A DNA stretch of 36,177 nt from Bremia lactucae (Eukaryota > Oomycota > Peronosporomycetes > Peronosporales > Peronosporaceae), in assembly GCF_004359215.1 (NCBI RefSeq), contig NW_027152196.1:36140-72316 (forward strand), written 5' to 3'. How positions within the stretch are numbered: position 1 is the stretch's first letter; every line of letters begins with the position of its first letter. The position numbers and the translations under genes are program-made. Shown here piece after piece: positions 1 to 10,333 of this stretch. Under the pieces are notes generated by a model. That model was not told where the DNA came from and searched no databases. It was given only the letters and a program-made list of their open reading frames with translations.

Positions 1-302
1 GTTTGGATGGGCAATAATGCCGCATCATCACTCCTCATGAGCTCGTTGTCCGCATCACTACTATGAGGTGACGGCAACGGTGTCGACTCATTGTAGTCGA
101 CAATGAGCGACGGATCAACATCCTCACTGTTAAAGTGGGATGGATCCTTTAGCCCTGTTAACGCGACAGCCGCAGTGGCTGTCTGCGTTCCGACTAAGGC
201 ATTAGACGCAGCCGGCGAATTAACGCGGCGCGTGCGCTTAGTGCGAGGTTGTGTGGGCGTCTTCGTAGACGACCCACCAACGTGGCCCCTTTTAGGTGGC
301 AT
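1..302 (-). CDS. Retroelement gag-like N-terminus, cut by window edge
   Basis: Reading the minus strand from an ATG at 300-302, I find an uninterrupted frame of 100 codons that leaves the window at base 1. It starts MPPKRGHVGGSSTK. The first 30 residues are Lys/Arg/Thr-rich and the rest is Ser/Asp/Glu-rich, with no hydrophobic core. I see no zinc knuckle or protease motif in the visible part. A basic, low-complexity N-terminus followed by an acidic stretch is common in gag proteins of oomycete LTR elements, and the sequence upstream of the ATG (303 onward) has LTR-like features. The call as gag is inference. It could also be an unrelated low-complexity protein. Confidence 0.4.
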   Translation of the reverse strand, partial: MPPKRGHVGGSSTKTPTQPRTKRTRRVNSPAASNALVGTQTATAAVALTGLKDPSHFNSEDVDPSLIVDYNESTPLPSPHSSDADNELMRSDDAALLPIQ

Positions 303-1080
303 CTTGGGCGCCGTGTATAGAAACACGTGCGCGAGAGTGATCGAGTGAACTAGCGGCGCGTTAAGCTGCTCGCAGTCCCTCTCTCCTCTTTGTCGAATTT
401 AAAAATGTAAATTCGTCGTTAAAGAGGGGGATGGCGTAACGGGCTAGAGTTGCCCTAATGTTACACAGTCCCCATTAAGTACATTTGGTACTTAAGGGGA
501 TGGACAATTACTAAATAATAGTAATTTGACCCAACACTCGGGTGTGGTGCACATTTGTGACCAACCCTTGTGGATGTGATGCACATAAGTGCATTCACAT
601 TAGGAAAGATGACGCCCAAAGATACGCTCGCAATACATATTAAATGATATCTATAGAGATATCATTTTAATTGGTAAAAATAGGTATTTGTGTTTAATTC
701 TATTAAATATAAATCAGTCTAAAAATTACTACCTACTTGGGAAGTGCGCACGTGGAGACGGATTACCGCTCCCGTGACGTCACTTCACCAGAGTTCTTAG
801 TGTGTTGGGTGAGGTCACTTGCGCGCCCACCACAACTACCTCACTGCACGCCAGAGAAGCAGGTGCAAACCGCTTCCTCGCTGTGCTAGGGTGTGTGCTT
901 AAGTAGAGCGTGGCCGCATTACGACGTGCTCGCCTACACAGTGGCTGTTCCCCCCTTCATTCTGATCACCAGTCTGTATCCAGCTGCTCAAGACATCGGT
1001 CCAACGCAGTCGTTATCGGAAGATATTAGTCATATATTTCATTAGACCTAATAAATCGGGTAAGGTCGTTTACGAACTCA
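303..1080 (-). repeat. Possible LTR and leader of the left-edge element
   Basis: No gene is seen here. A TGTTACACAG start lies near 459, followed by a hairpin at 468-505 whose arms are GTCCCCATTAAGTAC and GTACTTAAGGGGATGGAC. A second inverted repeat at 643-666 has arms AATGATATCT and AGATATCATT around a 4-nt loop. If the left-edge frame is gag, then 303-458 would be leader and the LTR would start near 459 and run right. I could not find a matching terminal inverted end, so the LTR boundary on the right is unknown. Confidence 0.3.
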
Positions 1081-1109
1081 TCACAGAAATTATAAATGGG
1101 GAATCAGTC

Positions 1110-3190
1110 AGCTGTCGGGCGCAAACAACTGGGATGAAAAGTTACAAAAGTGCACAGAATGTTTGAGAGCGGTGAAGAAGCGGTAGCGCACCTCAACACA
1201 AAAACAGCGCAAATCAACGCTATCATTGAGGATTAGGGGGACACCTCGAGAGGTTAGAAGATAGTATTGAGCGATTCCAAGATAATAGACTGCGGCGGCA
1301 ATATAAACGCGTCTCGGATTGGGAACAAGACCAGCATGTAACCGCAAATTTATCACGTAGATGGGCCCGAATTCACTCCATTGATACCGGTTGTTGACAA
1401 ATTGGCATCGGAATGGACCCCCATTTTAGGCTGTAGCCAAAGAGGAATCGCGGCAGATGATCTTCAGAATGAGTTCATGCAATTTATCGAATTCTTCAGC
1501 GAGCAGCTGCTCAATCACAGCGACAATACATCACTCATCGTGGAATTTACGGAAGCTGATATTCTTCGGGCAGTAAAATCTTAAATCGCCTCAATGCTGC
1601 TGGCGCGGACGGGCTAAACAACGAATTCTACACAGATACACAAGCGATCATGGTTCCAGCGCTCGGTATAGTAAGCAACGAGATACGGACTGGAGCAGCA
1701 AAGCCGCCCTCTTCATCGAACTTTTCCGGTGGAGCAATAACCTCTGGAAGGAAGATGGATGCATGCTCGCAACAACTAAGTACAACCGGAATTCATACGT
1801 CCCTCTAGCAGACTTTTGCATACAACGCACACGCTCCACATAGTACGTAATGATTTCCCCCCAGCTGGAATCGACCAACGTCATACAGAACAAATAAATG
1901 CGCAGATGGGCAACTGCAGTGCTTTGTCGAAGCCTGCAATTATAACTGGGAATGTGGTGCTCGCACACCCCACATTGCATCTCTGACCCCCAAAAGGGAC
2001 GTACGGAGGGTATATCTGGCAACAACAGACGAATGGGCACATCCATCCACGAGAATTCACCAAGTACCACCAAATCGAAAACAGGCCCTCTTTGTCACTT
2101 TAAACAAGAGATAACCGGGAGTGCATTTTTTCAAATCACTAGAAGGCACGTGAATGACAGTCGTCCCTACGCCGGTGTTAGAAGCAAGCACGTTGATCCA
2201 CCGATTTCCGTGGAGTAAATCAAACCAAGTGAGGATTACCTACATTAGTCGATCCTTAAAAAAATATAGTGATCCTTGACGAAGCAATGAGACGCGTAGA
2301 GCTGCAAAAGAGTCCGATGAGTGGCAGTGAGCAGCTCTTGATCAAACTCCAAAGCATTTATGGGGCCACGGAAATGGGCTCACATATTTCCAATTTAAAC
2401 AGACTAACGAGTGGTGACAAATCAGCTTAACCGGTTCTAGACCGATCTCCAGAATATGTCCGCAGTTGGGTACCTGTCCGGAGTTTCCCGATATATCCAC
2501 TCACATGCTCTGGTAATATCCATATGCCGCGAGGAGCTGGGAAAATGGATTGCGCACTGGACAGGGGGGAGGTGGCCTTCCGAGCGACTGGCTGAGTTTC
2601 AATATTTTTGTGCAAGCAGGCGCCCACTCCCCATCCGGAACGAGAGATATCGAACTGAATGAGCCTACCTCGAGGACGGAGACGACATCAAGATAAAATG
2701 GGACAGGGTGTGGTGTATAGGCAGTTCTATTTGCCCGATTCATATATGGATGACAAGAAACGCATGAGTATATCGAGGCAGAGGCTGACCTAATAGGGAT
2801 ACCGCACAGACGATTTGGAAGGCCGCACTGAGACAACTCCGAGCGATTGCCAAACGCGACCATAGTCGTCCTGCGAGGAAAACCAAAGGAGCGCGCTAAC
2901 ACGCTTGCCTTTGAATTTCTCCGGCACAAACATAGAGGGTTCCCACCGAGTGAGGAATCAAACCAAGCACAGCCACCGGAGCAACATCCACCGGCGCTGC
3001 TCACCTGGCTTAGAAATTTTCAGATATCTTGCATATTACTTTGTAAATAGACCATCTGGTACGCCCTAAACCCTTACTTTGTAAGTACGACGTCCACGTA
3101 GCAAGGACCCAGCGTCACATAGCACCACAAGTGTAACGGTGTATTAAGGTATCTCGTTGCATAAATATATTACCTTAAAATAAATAAAGA
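1110..3190 (+). pseudogene. Decayed LINE-like non-LTR retrotransposon (RT ORF remnants)
   Basis: Plus-strand fragments in shifting frames read like the second ORF of a LINE. About 1230-1375 encodes a basic stretch (RLRRQYKRVSDWEQDQHVTA). 1381-1584 continues and, after a frameshift near 1585, gives NRLNAAGADGLNNEFY. This resembles the RT motif built around PGxDGL, with Ala in place of Pro. A degraded stretch follows where the conserved RPIS segment should be. Further fragments lie at 1952-2218, 2456-2662 and 2847-3050. The region ends in A-rich sequence at 3176-3200, compatible with a LINE tail. Many stops and frameshifts mean it cannot be active. The assignment rests on the RT motif alone. 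The downstream fragments are joined to it only by position. Confidence 0.5.
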
Positions 3191-3199
3191 AGAAGAATA

Positions 3200-4490
3200 T
3201 ATAATTTTGATACATTGTATTGCCAATATACCATACATGGTAATATTTGTGACAGTCATATGACAGTTTTGTTGATAAATTGGTTTATATCTTTGATTCA
3301 ACCCCGTTTAGCGCTGCTAGACGAGCAAATGGGTGGTGTGCAACGAGTCACCACAAGATAGTTTCTTGCTTAAGAAATAAAGTCAGGACAATAAGAAGTA
3401 TTACTACGTAGGAATTAAATTAGATTAATACAGATTTCCTTTTTTTCACCTTCAGAGCTAAGCCATCTTGTCCACTTTTAATTCTTCCCCTGCACGTCCA
3501 AGTAAAACCTTTCTCTGCACGTCGTGTACATGAAGTAGTCGATAATATTGGCGACGAATGGATTCTGGGCAGTGGATCCAGTCGACACCTAGTCAACAAT
3601 TGTCGTTATAAAAAAATTCATAATTATGCGAACATGAGTGCCATCTGGCTAATAGGGGCTCAGTGAAGCTGTCACGTGTCGGTAGCGTGGTACATATTGT
3701 GTTAGCTGAAGGGTGAAAGAGGGATAGTACGGTGACCGACGTCTATCTCGCGCCAGAGCTCTCGCGCAATATAATGTCAAACGGCAAGCACGAGCGCAAG
3801 GTTGATGGTACAAAGCGGGCACTAGCAAGGCGCAGAGATGGTGAATACATATATGACATATCGATGGAATAAGTACTTTACGTGGAGATAGTGGATCTGG
3901 TACGTAATCCAAGTTCTCCTAGTGACGTATTTGTCCTGCAAGTATACAGGTATTTCAAGACAAGTCAGTGAAGCACGAAGTCAAGCATCGAATGAATAAC
4001 CGAGCGAATGCACCGGACGGTACTTCAAATTGCTCGCTCGATGATATTTGAAAGTCGACTCCCTTTGTCGTTTTTGGGTGATGCGGTTGAGTATGCGTCA
4101 TAGACTCTCAATCGCAGCCGAATAAGCACTAACGAAAAGCGAGCATCGCCGATGGGGGCACTTACGAAGCGTGCTCCTGAGTTGCGTGAAATTTAAGTTT
4201 TTGGATCTGTGTGCTCTGTATACCGCGATTCGCGAAAGAATTCGCTTGCAAAGAGGTTTCAAATTCGCCGTTTCCATCAGGCGCAGCGAGAAAACCAAGG
4301 GCTATAGACTATATCTGCAAAGGAGAATACGGATGTGGTCATGCAGCACGTAAGGACATCGATAACCTCTGAACAATATGCAACACAGTCAGCTACAGAG
4401 AGCTCTTGAGATCGAAGGCCAATCAGTTCGACAGGCTCAACTAAGAAAGATCGAAGCGAAAAGAAGAAGTCGAAGTCATGGACACGTGCT
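3200..4490. other. Intergenic stretch without recognisable genes
   Basis: I see no frame with a recognisable domain on either strand. The short open frames here have no matching partner frame, no intron signals linking them and no similarity to the retroelements elsewhere in the window. The base composition is AT-rich near 3150-3450. It is probably old repeat debris. Confidence 0.4.
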
Positions 4491-4496
4491 GAACAC

Positions 4497-4810
4497 ATGA
4501 CTCGAGGTGCAACACAAATGATGCACTCTTTCGGTGCTCAGGAGGAGCAAGGCCATAAAGATGGGGTCGTGACGAATGTGTGCCTCTACTTGAAGTGCGA
4601 TGACAAGGACATTAATTTGGTAGGTATCTATGTGGATGACCATCGTGTCGATGGTATTGGTACAGCTGCAGTTGACCGATTCTTCGCAAGTCTTTCAAGC
4701 TTGTCAATTAAGAATCTTGGTTAAGTGAGCAATGTTTTAGGAATGCGAGTGGCGCTAACGACGATGGTGGCTATGTTTTGTGTCAGATGAAGTCAATAAA
4801 TGATTTACTA
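4497..4810 (+). pseudogene. Copia reverse transcriptase fragment (plus strand)
   Basis: The plus-strand frame 4497-4724 contains NLVGIYVDDHRVDGIG, which carries the YVDD box that marks the catalytic site of Ty1/copia reverse transcriptases. It is followed by a stretch typical of the next copia RT segment (FFASLSSLSIKNLG). A stop interrupts the frame at 4722, and beyond it the frame reads LGMRVAL, the expected continuation. The rest of pol is missing on this strand. It is an inactive fragment, and the opposite orientation of the copia piece at 5190-6111 means the two are not one simple insertion. Confidence 0.7.
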
Positions 4811-4834
4811 CGCGAAACGGGCTCTCAATAGTCA

Positions 4835-5335
4835 ATGGCCGACTCGGGGAGAGTGGAGATGTCGCCTGAACGTCGTCATGCGGCTGACTATGAGCCTTCG
4901 AATGAGGGGGCTCAATCGGGTAGTTGTGCTAATAGCGTTCGCTATAGCATGTTTGGCTCCGACGATGAGGATGATTCCTCATCGCCATAGCCGTCTCCCG
5001 TGCCGTCACCCGCACTTATCCCTGTGCTTGGTGATGACAATGGCATAAACCATCGTAATCAAAGTTCTTGTACCCCTGCTTCAGAAGGTACCACTCAGGG
5101 AAGTGCAGACAATGAAATACCTCGTCTTGCCCCTTGAGAAGAAGCCGTGCCTTTTGCCCGAACGGTTTGTCAGTAGCTTGTCTGGGTTGACTATTCCTCA
5201 CAATAACGATCTCTATTTATTGCGACAAAGCTACATGGCCTTGATCCCAGCGCAAAAAAACTTTCGCGCTGAGGAAGATTTTTATCTCGATGCTTTTCTT
5301 CAGCATCGATATTATAGTGAGATAAAAGCTCGTTG
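4835..5335 (+). pseudogene. Low-complexity acidic/Ser-Pro frame, possible copia linker remnant
   Basis: One plus-strand frame from about 4838 runs with only three or four stops over some 350 bases. It encodes an acidic, Ser/Pro-rich product, for example FGSDDEDDSSSP near 4950-4990. Such linkers lie between integrase and RT in copia polyproteins, and 5220-5330 reads like the start of an RT-proximal segment (FRAEEDFYLDAF). The match is by character, not by a catalytic motif. The order, linker after RT, does not fit a single element and suggests two nested or rearranged copies. Confidence 0.3.
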
Positions 5336-6111
5336 ATGCAAACCTGGGACGCGTTAAACGCAATATCGAAGACATTGGACGCGAAGCCTATCCGACATGC
5401 ACTTAACACACGTAGTATAGCGAGCTTGGTCGTGTCGAGTGCCTTGGTCAGCAAATTAGCTAGCATTTGCTCTGAGCGCACATACTGTGCCAGCACAGTC
5501 CCACAACGGGCAAAATTCCAAACAAATTTGACACAAATGTCAATATATTTGCCTTGAGGGACGACGCTTCACCCTTAAGCTGCCGTATAGCAGCCTGATT
5601 GTCCACATGCATTAGGATGGGCAATTTTGGCACCACGTCAATTTCGCGTAACATTTCCCGCACGCCGAAAAGCTATCGGGAAACCTCCGATATCGTCACA
5701 AATTCGGCTTTCATCGACGATAAGGACACGCTTGCCTGTTTCTTGGTACTCCAGCTTATTGCCATACGGTTGAGACGTAAATAAGTTCCGATCGGTGACT
5801 TTCTTCATTCTTGTACGCGGCGAAATAGGCGTCACTTTAACTTTCGAGCATAATCGACATTTTGCTAAAATTCAATTGTTTTCATCTTGAGCTTCATCGA
5901 CCTCATGCCCTTTAAGTAGCGCGCCACCCGCTTGGCAAGATTCCAATCGCGAAGCAGGGGATACTGGATTGCGCGTCGCCTTGTGAACTGCAAACACAAT
6001 GTGGGGTCGTGTGCACGCAAAGCAACAATTCGACCATCGACTGAAAATTTTCACTGATGGTAATCCGTTCTCGCCCTTGGCCTCGAGGTACGCGCTGTCA
6101 TTTAAATGCAC
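5190..6111 (-). pseudogene. Copia pol C-terminus: RT end and RNase H (minus strand)
   Basis: Minus-strand pieces follow copia pol order from right to left. 6111-5872 holds TRPHIVFAVHKATR, the conserved segment near the end of copia RT. About 5720-5640 holds LSSMKAEFV, a variant of the RNase H motif with a catalytic Glu. 5663-5460 holds MHVDNQAAIRQLKGEASSLK, the Asp-containing DNQ motif. 5496-5400 reads YVRSEQMLANLLTKAL, the usual end of copia RNase H. At least three frameshifts and one stop break the frame, so the element is dead. It lies head to head with plus-strand copia debris at 4497-5335. Confidence 0.75.
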
Positions 6112-6396
6112 CTCGGAACAGTCATTACAAAAATAGGCGCAAGCGTAGAGGGCTTTAATGACTTAACGCGATTCGAGTTAAGTATGAAAAACGAACTCCA
6201 ACCGGTGCAAGATTTAAACTGCGTCGGTCGTTTCTTAGGCAGGACATCCATGCCTCACGTGAGATGTGTTGTGTCGAAACGAGTGAAAGGGGATGTTTAT
6301 CTTCTTTCTTCGCCCTGGGGGAAGGGCTCACATCTCTTTTGAGGCGCGCGATGCGATTGACGTTTTGTAATCGATTTACCAGCGCCAGGGGCGCGT

Positions 6397-6648
6397 TTAT
6401 TCCGATGGCCTTGTGATCCATCGGATGGGTCTCGTCATACTGACGGACGAGGCCCTCAACGTCAACAACCAGCTGGGAATGAGGCTCTTAGCTGTCATGC
6501 GAAGGTGGATACCACGCCAGCAAACAAAATAACTCGTTTGCTGCCCCTTCATATCACGGTTGCTTACGATGCGTTCCACAAGGAAAGGTTGGCCACCGTG
6601 GAAATCCACAAATGGTTGTGGTGGAGGAGGGAAAATTAGATGCGACAC
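6397..6648 (-). pseudogene. Gypsy integrase chromodomain fragment, copy C
   Basis: The frame contains HGGQPFLVERIVSNRDMKG followed by TSYFVCWRG. This has the pattern of a chromodomain: an aromatic-rich start, a basic turn, then a strand ending in W-R-G. After WRG the frame is shifted relative to the canonical continuation, as in the younger copies. In active chromoviruses this domain helps target integration to modified histones. Here it is only a remnant. Confidence 0.7.
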
Positions 6649-7000
6649 ATAGGTCGGATCTAGAGTCGATGATCGACAATCTCGACCACTACCTCGATGT
6701 GTTGGAGGAGAGTTTTAATTACAAGCGCAGTGAGAGTCACTCATTAGAACAGACGGTGCCGACTCACCGTATCAAAATTACGAAACTGTTTCTTATTGCT
6801 TTGATTTCATCATTTTTGGTAACTCGAAGACTGTTCGGAAAGTGCGTACCCCATGTTGGAGTAAGAACGGAAGTATCACGCTCTTCGTGACGAGCTTTCG
6901 TGAGCCCGTCGCGATTTCGAGGATTTTCGAACCCGGCATGAGAATCTCCAGATTCAACATGAGAATCTGGTTCGTGACCACAAGAATCTTTTAGGGATTA

Positions 7001-7258
7001 TTAAAAAGGGTGGTCAGATCCGTCCTCGGAAGAGACCGCGTACTGATGGTACGGGCGGAGCCGACAAACGTACAACGTAGGATGCGTTCGCATCCTACGT
7101 GGCAAGTCTAATGTGTACGCATTGCCTCTGCAATGTAGTACCCGGAAAGGCCCAAGGAACTTGGGTAGTAGTATACTGCTACCCACATTAGTGACTAAAC
7201 GCGTAAGTAAGTTTACCGTAGAGAGTAGTACTAGGTCATTCGGTTTCTGACGGTCCAC
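7001..7258 (-). pseudogene. Gypsy integrase C-terminal (GPF/Y) fragment, copy C
   Basis: The 85-codon frame contains LLPKFLGPFRVLHCRGNAYT and PRRMRTHPTLYVCRLRPYH, the C-terminal integrase module found before the chromodomain in chromoviral Gypsy elements. The frame ends shortly after in a hydrophilic linker. The two younger copies have lost 20 nt in the segment encoding THPTLYV, so this older copy is intact at that point. The chromodomain follows after a damaged linker at 6640-6400. Confidence 0.75.
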
Positions 7259-7580
7259 TGCGTTAGCAATGGAATCCTATACGAAATGAATTACGAATTC
7301 TTGAGCCAGCAGAAATTCCTCTGCTGACTCATTTGCTTTGTCTTTTTCAGCGCGCTTTGTGCGCACTGCCATGAGATTTTTCGCATCTTTGATGTCGATA
7401 ACTTCGACATCGACATCATTCGCGTCGTTGGTAACTTCGACGCGTGATGAGCATGAGCCAGAAATGGTTTTGCTCGTGCCCCCCCTTGAACTAGAGGATC
7501 CCTCTAATCGGATGGATATGCGTTCTAGACGCATGCACCGAATTATTGATGGCGAATTCGACCATCGATAAAACTCGCTC

Positions 7581-7920
7581 CAATTTGGATACGATTGGAC
7601 GTAACGTCAAAGTATCTCTTCGAGGACGCGATTTACGCGTTCCGGCTGACCATCTGTCTACGGATGATCACAAGTTGACATAGTCAGCCGTGTTTCGTGA
7701 GATCGGAACACGGATTGCCAAAACTCCGCCGTAAACCGTGGATATCGCTTCAATTCGGATACGATTGGACGTAACCTCGAAGAATCTCTTCGAGGACGCA
7801 ATTTACGCGTTCCGGCTGAATATCTGTCTCTGGATGATCACAAGTTGACATAGTCAGCCGTGTTCCGAGAGATCGGAACACGGATTGTTAAAACTTCGCC
7901 GTAAACCGTGGATCTCTATC
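7581..7920. repeat. 170-bp tandem duplication within Gypsy copy C
   Basis: 7581-7750 and 7751-7920 are two diverged copies of a segment. Both begin CAATTYGGATACGATTGGA and both end close to AAACCGTGGAT. The younger Gypsy copies at 26.9-27.1 and 35.1-35.3 kb have it once. The duplication is therefore private to this old copy and further disrupts the integrase frame. Confidence 0.75.
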
Positions 7921-9509
7921 CAACACCAGCTCACGGGGAATCCCGTGGAGATTGAATACCGTGTCGATAATGACACGGGCACAGCCCGGAGCGGTTATCG
8001 ACTCTGGTACTGCAGCAAGATGTACTATCTTGCTAAATCTGTCTGCAAAAACAAGATTTCCATTGATTTTGGGATCGTCTTAGGGAAATCCGAAGACGAA
8101 GTCCATAGATACGGACTTCCAACATTCTGCCGGAAGTGGTAGAGGCTGGAGAGGTGCACGGGATGAAGGGCAACGCTTCACCCGTTGACATACCTCGCAA
8201 GCACGAATGTACTTGCGCACGAACTGATACTGGCGGGGCCAGTTAAAGTCGCAACTTACTGTGAGTAAGTTTTCTTACGTCCTCGATGCCCACTTGTTAT
8301 GCATCGTGACACTCACACATGATGCGCAAGCGCAAATATTGTGAGTTGGGACGACGACACGTGAAGTGTCGCCGGCAACGGCTGTGTGATACAATAAGCC
8401 GTTGCGTGTTGTGTATCGATTAAATGACGATCGCTGTAAAGATGGTTATATGTTTGAAAGAGTTATCGGATGGATTCATGAGATGATCCATTAAACGCAG
8501 AAGGTCCTTATCGTCTGCGTAGGCTTTCTTTATGTCATCAAACAAGAAACGTGACTAAACACTTGAAATGAGTGTTGCAACAGTGAGATTATTTTTACTG
8601 TTAAAATACGCAGCCGGCTCGAAATCGGGTCGGCGTGCTAACGCATCAGCGACGACCTCAAGTCGTCCTAGTTTATATATTACGAAGAAATTATACTCCG
8701 CGACAAAGGGAAGCCACCTCGCCATTCTTTGCGAGAGGTGTGGACTATTTACGGCGGCCGGCGGCGTACTGACACATGGACCGTATATACGATGAACGGT
8801 CTATCTCCTCGGAGATAGACCCTAAATTTTGCCAGTGCATATTTTATGGCAAGGAGTTCCTTATCATGCACTGGCTAATTGCGTCAGCTGATTGCAGCTG
8901 ACGCGATTATAAACAGACGATGGGCTCCGCGCCGTCCATATCGTATTGCATTAATGCACAGCCGATGGCGAAACCGCTGGCGTCACAGATCACATTAAAT
9001 GGTATGTCTTGATCTGCAATCGCCAAGATGGGGATTGCATCAAGCTTTGCTTGATTCTTTCAAAGGAACGCTGACAATCAGCGTTCCATAACCAGTTCTC
9101 GTCTTTATTTTCAAGAGACGAGAAAGATAAATTGTCATCTCGGCAGCATAATTGTAAGAACCTGACAAATGTGGTTTTTATGAACTTCCACGTCCGTCTT
9201 TCCGTCCATAACCCGGCTATGGACGAATTTATCGTCGAAGTAACTCGGTGCGAGTTCTTGCACCGGTCTCAACAGATTCTTACACATCTGTTAAATGTTG
9301 CAGGGGCGTTACAAAGCCCCTGTGGCATTACTAATCATTACTAGAGCATCCCAATCGAAGTGCTCACTGCTGTGTACGGGATGTCCCATTCAGGCATAAG
9401 GGTCTGATAAAATCCATCCATCAGATCCATAGACGAAAACATGGTACTCGTAGAAATACCATCTATGATCACGTCTTCTCTACCGTGCAGTGGAAGACTC
9501 TTTTTGAAA

Positions 9510-9825
9510 CACTTGCTTTAAAGAGGGTTAAATTAAGCTGTATTTAATATAATTAAGTTCTTCAGTTTCTATCTTCTTTAATACCAACTTAATTATATAC
9601 TAAAACAAAACATGTAACAAAGTCTTATATGTATCTTTGCGCGCGCCCTGTGCTGACTGGACCGCGGAGCCAGTATATATAATGGCCTATATCTACCAAT
9701 GGATAAGCTTTTTCGAATAATACTATGTAAAGTAATATTCTCCAAATATTTTCTACCCTCTAGATAATATATAAATTAACAACCTTTAAGTGTTAATTTT
9801 ATGTAACGATACACCCCGTTACATT
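9510..9825 (-). repeat. Gypsy-type LTR fragment
   Basis: The plus strand ends in ATGTAACGATACACCCCGTTACA at 9803-9825, the same terminal palindrome that ends the LTR at 25150. The preceding 300 bases align by eye with 24840-25150 and, in reverse complement, with 24080-24310. The left part of the LTR, with the minisatellite, is absent. It could be the truncated 5' LTR of copy C (minus orientation), with gag and most of the leader deleted, or a separate truncated insertion. Confidence 0.65.
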
Positions 9826-10333
9826 TCTGGCTGTTGCTGCACTTCTACATCTTCGCGAGTAGTGTTCTGTTGCTCTTTGTAATATGAGCACACGCACTAG
9901 GTTGTGATCAAAAGGAAATACCCACGTTAGCTCTATGGATGCATAAAATTAGTTAATCATTTTAAACTGAAGGGGATTATACCAAAGCGGAGGGGCATTT
10001 AATGGTTTCCTGAAGAATATCATTTTTATAAATAATAGTGTCAATATCACTCTACACATGTTAATATTGTAGCAGTAACAAAAAACATGACCGCTCTTCT
10101 TTTTGGTAAATATAGACCATTACACGAATAAATTAAAATATTATTAATAAAGGACGTCGGACATGAATTTACCAAAAGTGAGGAGTGGGTAACGGTTCTT
10201 AAAACTTGATTTGACAATCTGATTCTCTATTAATATCGTGCAACACTCGGGAAAATGTCTCAAGAATTCTGCTTGAATAAAAAGCAACGATTTTGTATGA
10301 GGACCGTCTGATCTGCCCTTTTGTGACTGGAGG
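9826..10333. other. Upstream region of the carrier gene, no gene seen
   Basis: No convincing coding frame lies here. On the minus strand 9845-9895 reads a short Gln-rich frame ending in a stop right at the LTR, possibly a trace of an older element. The rest is AT-rich and would contain the promoter of the mitochondrial carrier. I could not place a TATA box or initiator with confidence. Confidence 0.35.

Larger units (their letters stand above)
6110..9500 (-). mobile_element. Decayed chromodomain Gypsy element, old copy C
   Basis: The minus strand encodes, from right to left, an RT piece at about 9500-9130 with STMFSSMDLMDGFYQ and a SYFDD active-site box. RNase H and integrase remnants follow at 9100-7280, then the integrase C-terminal GPF-type motif with PRRMRTHPTLYVCRLRPYH at 7258-7001, and a chromodomain at about 6640-6400 ([20 protein letters not shown], then WRG). 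Sequence between the RT box and the RNase H start is deleted near 9130. This copy is clearly diverged from the copies at 25.2-28.3 and 33.4-36.2 kb, so it is older. Stops and frameshifts are frequent. At the 7075-7100 palindrome and near 8020 it keeps reading frame where the younger copies have indels. Confidence 0.8.

Noticed and set aside
1648..2073. 141-codon minus-strand frame over the LINE-like region
   Set aside because: The plus strand gives RT motifs at the same place, so this is a shadow.
3649..3912. 87-codon minus-strand frame between repeats
   Set aside because: Cys/Arg/Leu-rich, no domain, no partner exon and no conserved copy elsewhere in the window.
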